Assembly: GCA_027046525.1 (NCBI GenBank)
Contig: JALTYD010000009.1
Coordinates: 1-7,137 of the forward strand
DNA length: 7,137 nt
Reading direction: 5' to 3'
Origin: Pyrodictiaceae archaeon
GTDB lineage: Archaea; Thermoproteota; Thermoprotei_A; Sulfolobales; Pyrodictiaceae
In this document: positions 1 through 5,401 of the stretch, piece after piece
Position numbering within the stretch: position 1 is the stretch's first letter
Layout of the letters: each line of letters starts with the position of its first letter
Notes under the pieces: model-generated
What the model saw: only the letters and a program-made list of their open reading frames with translations
What the model was told of the DNA's origin: nothing
Database searches by the model: none
Made by a program: the position numbers and the translations under genes

Positions 1-1147
1 GTTTTATTTTTGTTTTCAGTAGAGTTTCTATCCATAGTAGTGCTTTTGTATTATTTCTACTGCTTCTACATGCTATTCTAATTTCGTGGCCCATTATTCT
101 TACTATTGATGGTTTACATCCGAGGAGTTCTAGTGATTCTTCTAGGTCTCTACTATCTACTTCTAGTCTATTTGTTTTCCACCCACAAGGACCCCAGAGA
201 CATATACTACAGAATAGTTTATGTGAGTCTATATTAGCTGAACAGCTACTAGGTAGTACTTGTAGATTATATGTTTCTAGTATATGTTCTACTTTTTTCT
301 TCAAGTCTTTCTCTTGTACTACTACTTGGTCTCTCGGATTCTTAGGTTGTCTCGGTAGTCTCTTTTTTATCTCGTTAGCTATCTCTATACCTATCTTTGT
401 AGATATTATTTCTAGTCTTCTAATAATCCCTGGTGTTACTCTAAGACTCCCGATAACTACGTATTTTATACCTATATCTCTGGTTTTCTTAGCTATTTCT
501 CTAGCTTCATCTGTAGTTATTAGAGGTATTATTGGTCTTAAGAAGAGAGAAACATGTAGATTCTTCTCTAGTAGTTTTTTTGCTAGTTCTAGTCTATCTT
601 GTGGCGGAGGAGCTAGAGGTTCTAGTACTTTATAGTGCTTTAGGGTAGTTATAGTTACTAATACACTAATACTAGGATCTACAGCTTTAGTGAATCTATC
701 TAGCTGATTATCGTCTATTACACCTTTCACTGATATCTGCTGGGGGTTCCTAAAGAATCTCCTAGCTGAGTTAAGATATTCTATCGTACGTTCGATTGTT
801 TCATCAGCAAAAGGCTCTGTAACAGATCCAAATGCTAGTAGTGTGCCACGAGGACCTGGTACGAAAAAGGGGTTTATAGATAGTGCGTATGAGAGTTGTA
901 GTCCATTGAGAGGATATGGTTTTATTCTACGTGGGAACCCCATCTCTGGTACATAACAGTATACACAGTTGTAACTACATCCTATCCCAGGGTGGATAGT
1001 TAGTCCACATGCTATTGGTCTCCTCTTAGCGTGGTGGTCTCTTGCTGCTTGTTGTAGTTCTCTCCTATCTAGTAGCGATTCGAGTTTCGAAGCTACTCTC
1101 TCTTTAGTTTTTATTGCTTCTTCGACTAGTTTTACTAGCTTCTGCAT
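1..1147 (-). CDS. SplB-like radical SAM protein (3' end off window)
   Basis: The minus frame is open from an ATG at 1147 to the left edge: 382 codons with no stop, so the C-terminus is missing. Residues 56-65 read GCSYNCVYCY. This is the CxxxCxxC motif (C57, C61, C64) that binds the 4Fe-4S cluster used to cleave S-adenosylmethionine. Downstream are a GSVTEPF segment, where the family usually has a G-N-T-D/E-P-like motif, an LEPLAPPPQDRLE stretch and FLRPIIP. These match the SplB/COG1533 group of radical SAM proteins, named after spore photoproduct lyase; most archaeal members have no known substrate. Four further cysteines (C302, C313, C316, C321) could hold a second cluster. The start fits because AGAGG (1160-1156) lies 8 bases upstream. 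The gene is divergent from cysS. The family call is firm; the reaction is unknown, and a photoproduct lyase role should not be assumed. Confidence 0.88.
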   Translation of the reverse strand, partial: MQKLVKLVEEAIKTKERVASKLESLLDRRELQQAARDHHAKRRPIACGLTIHPGIGCSYNCVYCYVPEMGFPRRIKPYPLNGLQLSYALSINPFFVPGPRGTLLAFGSVTEPFADETIERTIEYLNSARRFFRNPQQISVKGVIDDNQLDRFTKAVDPSISVLVTITTLKHYKVLEPLAPPPQDRLELAKKLLEKNLHVSLFLRPIIPLITTDEAREIAKKTRDIGIKYVVIGSLRVTPGIIRRLEIISTKIGIEIANEIKKRLPRQPKNPRDQVVVQEKDLKKKVEHILETYNLQVLPSSCSANIDSHKLFCSICLWGPCGWKTNRLEVDSRDLEESLELLGCKPSIVRIMGHEIRIACRSSRNNTKALLWIETLLKTKIK

Positions 1148-1155
1148 TAGTGTAT

Positions 1156-1160
1156 CCTCT
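1156..1160 (-). promoter_or_regulatory. Ribosome binding site of the radical SAM gene
   Basis: On the minus strand AGAGG lies 8 bases before the ATG at 1147. It complements the 3' end of archaeal 16S rRNA and supports this start codon. Confidence 0.55.
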
Positions 1161-1185
1161 ATCTATGTGTAGGTGTTTGTGATAA

Positions 1186-1194
1186 GATTTAATA
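1186..1194. promoter_or_regulatory. Shared TATA-like element between divergent genes
   Basis: The sequence GATTTAATA (TATTAAATC on the other strand) is the only strongly AT-rich block in the 70-base divergent gap. Its centre near 1190 is about 27 bases before the cysS start, the normal archaeal TATA-to-transcription-start distance, so the cysS mRNA would be nearly leaderless. Read the other way, the same block would place a minus-strand start near 1164. That gives a leader of about 16 bases carrying AGAGG for the radical SAM gene. The position is seen in the sequence; promoter use in either direction is inferred. Confidence 0.5.
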
Positions 1195-1217
1195 GACTTT
1201 GAGTAGAAGGGCTAGCA

Positions 1218-2714
1218 TTGGTGAATGTAGCTTTTGTGTGGAAGCCTATACTAGAATGGAAACCTATACCTCCTATATATGTTCGTAATACATTTGGGCG
1301 GAGACTAGAGAAGCTAGAGCCTATTGAGCCTGGAATTATCCGTATGTATGTATGTGGACCAACAGTATACGACTATACACATGTTGGGCATGCTAGAACC
1401 TATGTTGCATTTGATGCAATTAAACGATACCTATCTCTGAGAGGCTTCAATGTATTCCATGTCCAGAATATTACTGATATCGATGACAAGATTATCAATA
1501 GAGCTAATAAGGAGAAGAAGAACTGGGAGGAGATCGTAGAAGAATACACTAGGGACTATATGGAGAATCTAGAGAAGCTTAAGATAGAGATTCATCTTCA
1601 TCCTAGAGTAACTAGTCATATCAGCGACATAATCAGCTTCATCGAGGAGCTCATAGAGAAAGGATATGCATATATTGCAGAGAGTGGGAGCGTGTACTTT
1701 GATGTATCAAGCTATGACGGCTATGGCGAGCTTAGTGGTAGAGTAAGTCCTAGTGAGTGGAGACAGGAAGAAGAAGTTCTGAGAGAGAAAAAGAACCCGT
1801 TTGATTTCGCTCTATGGAAGGCTTGGAAGCCTGGAGAGCCTTATTGGGAGGCTCCTTGGGGTCGTGGTAGGCCTGGATGGCATATAGAGTGTAGTGTTAT
1901 GTCTTCCAAGTATTTAGGTAGAGTATTTGATATCCATGGAGGAGGCCAGGATCTTATATTCCCCCACCACGAGAATGAGAGAGCGCAGAGTGAAGCACTA
2001 TTTGGTGTAAGACCATGGGTCCGTTACTGGCTGCATACAGGTTATCTTACTATAAGTGGAGAGAAGATGAGTAAAAGTCTCGGGAATATTGTTGTACTTA
2101 GAGAAGCTATCAGGAAATGGAGTGGTAATGTTCTCAGAATGTGGCTCCTTAGTGCTCACTATAGGTCGCAGCTAGACTACAATGAGCAGTCACTTGAACA
2201 GAGTAAGATAAATCTTAGGAGAATTGAGAGTACAGCTATTGAGCTAAAAAGAGTTGTTAGAGATAGAGAGCCTAGCTCGTCGATTAATAAAGACGAAGAA
2301 AGAATCCTTACTAAGGTTCTAGAGTACTATGTAGAGTTCCATAGAGCGATGAGTAGTGATTTCAATACTGCTGAAGCTCTAGCAACTATTATTAGCTTGA
2401 CGAGACTAGCTAATAGCGATATCATACCTAACGAATACTATACTGCTTCTATAGTTTCTCTCAAACTACTAGAAGAGTTTAACTATGTATTTGCTGTACT
2501 CGATAGAGTATTTGGAGTCTCAGTAGAGCCTACTACTGAGTGGGAGAAGCTGTTTAAACATACAATAGATATTCTTCTCAGTATCAGGCAGAAGCTAAGA
2601 GAAGAGAAAAAATATGAACTCTCTGACTGGATAAGATCAGAGCTTAGAAAAATAGGAATAAAGCTATACGATTACCCTGGAGGTAAGACTATCTGGAGGC
2701 TAGAAAAGGATTAA
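1218..2714 (+). CDS. cysS: Cysteinyl-tRNA synthetase
   Basis: This cytoplasmic class I aminoacyl-tRNA synthetase charges tRNA-Cys with cysteine using ATP. All hallmarks are present in 498 residues. MYVCGPTVYDYTHVGHAR holds the HIGH motif (H55-H58) and the first zinc ligand C46. C225 in WHIECS, H250 and E254 in FPHHENE keep the spacing of the other E. coli zinc ligands. GEKMSKSLGN (281-290) is the KMSKS ATP-binding loop. Residues from about 320 onward form the helical anticodon-binding region. The first zinc cysteine is at 46, compared with 28 in the E. coli enzyme, so there are about 18 extra N-terminal residues. Possible starts are TTG 1218, GTG 1221 and GTG 1236; there is no clear Shine-Dalgarno, and the TATA-like block suggests leaderless initiation at 1218 or 1221. 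The gene ends 20 bases from the convergent methyltransferase gene. Confidence 0.97.
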   Translation: MVNVAFVWKPILEWKPIPPIYVRNTFGRRLEKLEPIEPGIIRMYVCGPTVYDYTHVGHARTYVAFDAIKRYLSLRGFNVFHVQNITDIDDKIINRANKEKKNWEEIVEEYTRDYMENLEKLKIEIHLHPRVTSHISDIISFIEELIEKGYAYIAESGSVYFDVSSYDGYGELSGRVSPSEWRQEEEVLREKKNPFDFALWKAWKPGEPYWEAPWGRGRPGWHIECSVMSSKYLGRVFDIHGGGQDLIFPHHENERAQSEALFGVRPWVRYWLHTGYLTISGEKMSKSLGNIVVLREAIRKWSGNVLRMWLLSAHYRSQLDYNEQSLEQSKINLRRIESTAIELKRVVRDREPSSSINKDEERILTKVLEYYVEFHRAMSSDFNTAEALATIISLTRLANSDIIPNEYYTASIVSLKLLEEFNYVFAVLDRVFGVSVEPTTEWEKLFKHTIDILLSIRQKLREEKKYELSDWIRSELRKIGIKLYDYPGGKTIWRLEKD

Positions 2715-2734
2715 TATATGCTCTATATTCTCTA

Positions 2735-3328
2735 CTAGCTCCATCCAGCTTCTCTATAGACTTTTACACCTGGTGGTAGACGTCCTAGATTGAGTCTAGA
2801 TAAACCTTTTCTTAGAGCCTCTTTATCGCTTAATCCCTTATCTGAGTAACCTACTATGTAGACATAGAATGTCCTCTGCCAGGATCTTGGCAATTCTATA
2901 GAAGCAACAGGAGTCCAACCAGGCATAGGGAAATCGAGAGAGACTACTACAGTACCATGTGATAGTTCTTCTTCTAGCTTAGATCTTAGTTTCTGGTTAA
3001 CACTAGTGAGTAAATACATGTATATTATTGTTGCATCTTTCACTGGTATTTGGAAGAAGTCTCCTTCTATTACTTCTATGTTAGGCGGATTCCCCATCTT
3101 AGTAATTGTTTCTTGTGCTCTCTTTACTAGGTCTTTTCTCAGTTCTACACACTTAACTTTGACTCCTGGGAACCGCCGTGCTAGTGCTGAAGCTACTCTA
3201 GCGTCTCCACATCCTAGTTCGTATATGATATCACCTATTCTGGGACGGAGTAGTTCTAGGAGGTAAGTTAGAACTTCTTCTCTCGTCGGTACCCATGGAA
3301 CAGAAGGTGTTGAACCGAAGCTATACAT
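2735..3328 (-). CDS. aKMT-like class I SAM methyltransferase
   Basis: This is a soluble Rossmann-fold methyltransferase of 197 residues. VPTREEVLTYLLELL near residues 14-28 precedes YELGCGDARVA, the glycine-rich S-adenosylmethionine-binding motif I. Later landmarks are CVELR (motif II acidic residue), IEGDFF, YMYLLTSVNQKLRSKLEEEL and VVSLDFPMPGWTP. This order resembles, from memory, aKMT, the broad-specificity protein lysine methyltransferase of Sulfolobus, and the related FAM173/ATPSCKMT family. The likely role is methylation of lysines on many cellular proteins. Compared with aKMT there is a C-terminal tail of about 40 residues (after the FYVYIVGYS strand) that I do not recognise. The start at ATG 3328 is backed by GAGGG (3343-3339) 10 bases upstream. 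The gene is monocistronic, convergent with cysS and divergent from the DUF131 gene. The methyltransferase call is firm; lysine as target is inferred from family resemblance. Confidence 0.85.
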   Translation of the reverse strand: MYSFGSTPSVPWVPTREEVLTYLLELLRPRIGDIIYELGCGDARVASALARRFPGVKVKCVELRKDLVKRAQETITKMGNPPNIEVIEGDFFQIPVKDATIIYMYLLTSVNQKLRSKLEEELSHGTVVVSLDFPMPGWTPVASIELPRSWQRTFYVYIVGYSDKGLSDKEALRKGLSRLNLGRLPPGVKVYREAGWS

Positions 3329-3338
3329 CCTCTAGAGG
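3329..3338. repeat. 10-bp perfect palindrome touching the methyltransferase start
   Basis: CCTCTAGAGG reads the same on both strands and directly abuts the ATG at 3328. Its minus-strand AGAGG is too close to the start to act as a normal ribosome binding site; the GAGGG just upstream is better placed. It could be an operator, a weak mRNA hairpin, or chance, since CTAG is common throughout the window. Confidence 0.4.
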
Positions 3339-3343
3339 CCCTC
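3339..3343 (-). promoter_or_regulatory. Ribosome binding site of the methyltransferase gene
   Basis: Minus-strand GAGGG is separated by 10 bases from the ATG at 3328, an acceptable Shine-Dalgarno distance. It supports that start. Confidence 0.45.
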
Positions 3344-3366
3344 AGCTCTTTGTAGTCCGTATAGGT

Positions 3367-3375
3367 GTTATATTA
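3367..3375 (-). promoter_or_regulatory. Putative TATA box of the methyltransferase gene
   Basis: Minus-strand TAATATAAC is centred about 43 bases before the ATG at 3328. Transcription would begin near 3345, leaving a leader of about 17 bases that contains the GAGGG site. The call is from spacing and AT-richness only. Confidence 0.4.
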
Positions 3376-3415
3376 GTTGCTGACTGATAAATTCTCCTAC
3401 CAGAGTTATAGTTAT

Positions 3416-3424
3416 GTAAATTTA
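3416..3424 (+). promoter_or_regulatory. Putative TATA box of the DUF131 gene
   Basis: GTAAATTTA contains the palindrome TAAATTTA (3417-3424). Its centre is about 38 bases before the GTG start at 3459, so transcription would begin near 3446 and leave a 13-base leader with the GGGGGAG ribosome binding site. Two copies of TTATGTA (3412-3418 and 3422-3428), spaced 10 bp start to start, overlap it. Confidence 0.45.
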
Positions 3425-3449
3425 TGTACCCCAGGAATGACTAGAAATA

Positions 3450-3456
3450 GGGGGAG
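3450..3456 (+). promoter_or_regulatory. Ribosome binding site of the DUF131 gene
   Basis: GGGGGAG ends 2 bases before the GTG at 3459. The spacing is short if the whole run pairs, but pairing through the first Gs gives a more normal distance. A stop codon at 3438 in frame excludes any start much further upstream. Confidence 0.5.
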
Positions 3457-3458
3457 AA

Positions 3459-3740
3459 GTGGAGATAGATCCTGTAAAAGGGTTTATACTAGGATTTCTA
3501 ATTATACTAGTAGGTATATTTATTATCGTGTTCTCAGCAGTATATTCTGCTGTTAAATCAGGTGGTAAAGCAGAGTATGGAGGAGCAGTAGTAATAGGGC
3601 CTATACCTATAATCTTCGGTAGTAGTGAGAGAGCAGTAAAGATTGCAGTAATAGGAGCAATTATATTGATGGCTCTAGCGATAGGCTTAATAGTATTCTC
3701 GTATATTTTGTCGAGGAGTATCGTTTCTAAGATACCATAG
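3459..3740 (+). CDS. DUF131 family small membrane protein
   Basis: The protein has 93 residues and two hydrophobic helices, about 8-33 and 61-82. They are joined by a loop with a glycine-rich AVVIGPIPIIFGSS segment (43-56). This helix, loop with IGPIPIIFG, helix pattern is what I recall of the archaeal DUF131/TIGR00304 family, which has no known function. It should sit in the cytoplasmic membrane; there is no separate signal peptide or catalytic motif. The start is GTG 3459 because TGA at 3438 closes the frame upstream and no ATG or TTG lies between. It is divergent from the methyltransferase gene and 114 bases upstream of herA on the same strand. That gap and a separate candidate promoter argue against a shared role with the repair operon, but read-through is possible. 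Confidence 0.8.
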   Translation: MEIDPVKGFILGFLIILVGIFIIVFSAVYSAVKSGGKAEYGGAVVIGPIPIIFGSSERAVKIAVIGAIILMALAIGLIVFSYILSRSIVSKIP

Positions 3741-3808
3741 TAGCTCGGTAATAATCTATAGTGATACCTCATCTACTTAGCTAGTCTAGAAACTGATTGG
3801 CCTCCATC

Positions 3809-3815
3809 CTTATAC
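3809..3815 (+). promoter_or_regulatory. Candidate TATA box of the herA-mre11-rad50 operon
   Basis: CTTATAC is centred about 26 bases before 3839. A transcript starting there would have a leader of about 16 bases that includes the GAGGAG ribosome binding site, matching the leader length inferred for the neighbouring genes. The stronger AT block at 3827-3837 is a rival, but it would put the start at or past the TTG codon and lose the ribosome binding site. Confidence 0.35.
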
Positions 3816-3838
3816 AGTGATACTACATAATATTAATA

Positions 3839-3844
3839 GAGGAG
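3839..3844 (+). promoter_or_regulatory. Ribosome binding site that selects the herA TTG start
   Basis: GAGGAG ends 10 bases before the TTG at 3855. It is important because the nearby ATGs (3847 and 3850) are out of frame with herA and an in-frame TAG at 3837 rules out any upstream start, so TTG is the only start that keeps the full N-terminal domain. Confidence 0.6.
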
Positions 3845-3854
3845 ACATGATGCC

Positions 3855-5396
3855 TTGGAGGAGAAGAACAAAGATATCTATGGTGAGCATGTAGGATATG
3901 TAGTTGATAATTCTACTCCTAGCTATGTAAAGTTTGTCTCTACTAATCCTCCACCAGTAGGAGACTATGTTGTAGTTGATAGACATGATAAGCCTATTCT
4001 CGGCTTTGTTGAGAGTGTAGGGACAAGAAGTATAACGTTATCATCTCTACCTGGTAGTTATGATCCACAGATACTAGATAGGCTTAGAGGAGAAGCTCTT
4101 AGAACACCAGGTGATACTTTCTTCGAGTGTACAGCGTATCTACTTGGTGATGTAGAGAATCTAGAGATGACGAGGATACCGCCTCTACCAGGCGATCTAG
4201 TCTATAGAGCATCTGATACTCTACTAAGCTCTATTTTCGGGCCAAGAGGGAAAGAGTACGTAGAGATAGGTGTCTTAGTGACTAGACCTAGTGTTAAAGT
4301 TTCTATTAATATTAATAGAATGGTGACACGGCATGCAGCAATACTAGCTATTACAGGTGCAGGAAAAAGCAATACTGTATCTATAATAGCTGAGAGGATT
4401 GTAGAGATAGGTGGAACTTTATTAGTATTTGATTTCCATGGAGAATATGTATACTCAGATCTAGGTAAGGGTAGGCTAAATGTTATCGAGCCACTAGTTA
4501 GTCCAAGACTTCTGAGTTTTTCTGAGCTACAATCACTACTAGGTATTCCCTACAATGCTTATAGACAAGAGTATGTATTTAGACAAGCATATCGAAGTGC
4601 TAGAGAGAAAATAGAACATGGTGAATTCATAGAAGATATTAGAAGAGAACTAGAGAGAATATCTCTGAATGATAATAGTAGAGAGAATAGGAGAGCTGCA
4701 ATAGGTGTTATCAACAGGATAGAAGTTCTAAAAGAGAGATATGGAGAAATACTAGAAGATACTGCTCCTAGACTAATCGATTTGCTAAGGCCTGGCTATG
4801 TAAATGTACTTAATCTCAGTAGAGTCGACGAAGAAGCAGCAGATGTCATAGTAAGCCACATGCTAAGAACTATGCTCTATGAGAGAAAGAGACACAAACT
4901 AGGCGAGAAGAGCAAGCTACAGTATCCTATACTACTAGTAATCGAGGAAGCCCACATACTCGCACCGAAAGATAGAGATACTTCGTCTAAATACTGGCTA
5001 GCGAGAATAGCTAGAGAAGGACGAAAGTTTGGACTCGGACTACTACTAGTTAGCCAGAGGCCTAAGATACTAGACCCTAATGTCCTCAGCCAAGCAAATA
5101 ACATGTTTGTACTCAAGCTAGTAGAACCTAGCGATCAGAGACATGTACAAGCAGCCAGCGAGAGCCTCAGCGATAACCTACTAGCACAGCTCCCATCTCT
5201 TAATATTGGTGAAGCAGTAGTAATAGGGCCTATGATACGTCTACCAGCACTAGTAAAGATCTACAAGTACAAAGGTAGGCTAGGCGGTACAGATCCAGAC
5301 ATAGTAGAAGAGTGGACTAGATATAGAGAAGAGATCTACAAGGATAGCCGCGTAGTCGATGACATAATATCACAGACAGAGAAGTACTGGGGGTAG
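3855..5396 (+). CDS. herA: HerA DNA-translocating ATPase/helicase
   Basis: HerA is a hexameric FtsK/VirB4-like ATPase that pumps DNA and partners with the NurA nuclease in end resection with Mre11-Rad50. The 513 residues show the family order. The N-terminal beta-barrel (HAS) domain spans about 1-130 and includes VGDYVVVD. The P-loop AITGAGKS (165-172) has K171 and S172. FDFHGEY (192-198) corresponds to the conserved D-x-H-G-E-Y motif. A helical insertion covers about 215-300. Walker B ILLVIEEAH has E364 and E365, followed by ARIAREGRK with candidate arginine fingers. LLLVSQRP has Q401 as sensor. The C-terminal tail from about 475 is charged. The first P-loop position is Ala where Gly is usual in the GxxxxGK[ST] consensus; the key Lys and Ser are intact, so activity is expected. 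The start is TTG, with GAGGAG 10 bases upstream. It is the first gene of the operon. Confidence 0.95.
   Translation: MEEKNKDIYGEHVGYVVDNSTPSYVKFVSTNPPPVGDYVVVDRHDKPILGFVESVGTRSITLSSLPGSYDPQILDRLRGEALRTPGDTFFECTAYLLGDVENLEMTRIPPLPGDLVYRASDTLLSSIFGPRGKEYVEIGVLVTRPSVKVSININRMVTRHAAILAITGAGKSNTVSIIAERIVEIGGTLLVFDFHGEYVYSDLGKGRLNVIEPLVSPRLLSFSELQSLLGIPYNAYRQEYVFRQAYRSAREKIEHGEFIEDIRRELERISLNDNSRENRRAAIGVINRIEVLKERYGEILEDTAPRLIDLLRPGYVNVLNLSRVDEEAADVIVSHMLRTMLYERKRHKLGEKSKLQYPILLVIEEAHILAPKDRDTSSKYWLARIAREGRKFGLGLLLVSQRPKILDPNVLSQANNMFVLKLVEPSDQRHVQAASESLSDNLLAQLPSLNIGEAVVIGPMIRLPALVKIYKYKGRLGGTDPDIVEEWTRYREEIYKDSRVVDDIISQTEKYWG
5389..5393 (+). promoter_or_regulatory. mre11 ribosome binding site inside the herA end
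   Basis: GGGGG in the last codons of herA lies 8 bases before the mre11 ATG at 5402. The placement fits translational coupling of the two genes. Confidence 0.45.
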
Positions 5397-5401
5397 CAAG
5401 T

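Larger units (their letters stand above)
3741..3854. other. Intergenic region before the repair operon
   Basis: These 114 bases carry no open gene. I see no hairpin with a T-tract that would make a convincing terminator for the DUF131 gene. Two AT-rich blocks lie in the right half, at 3809-3815 and 3827-3837. The herA ribosome binding site follows at 3840-3844. Confidence 0.5.

Noticed and set aside
2715..2734. Possible bidirectional terminator between cysS and the methyltransferase gene
   Set aside because: The 20-base gap is T-rich on the plus strand but has no long T-run and no stable hairpin, so I cannot support a terminator call.
3006..3266. 86-codon open frame on the plus strand inside the methyltransferase gene
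   Set aside because: It lies wholly antisense to a gene with clear methyltransferase motifs, has no recognisable domain and lacks a convincing ribosome binding site.
3422..3772. 116-codon open frame on the minus strand over the DUF131 gene
   Set aside because: It mirrors the plus-strand gene. The plus frame has the DUF131 pattern and a GGGGGAG site; the minus product is a low-complexity Ile/Thr/Pro-rich sequence without a known motif.
3778..3790. CTAGTCTAG pair as an operator or recombination site
   Set aside because: CTAG is so common in this window that two close copies in an intergenic region carry little information.
4877..5116. 79-codon minus-strand frame inside herA
   Set aside because: It is antisense to the Walker B and sensor region of HerA and its Ser/Leu-rich translation is typical of a shadow frame.
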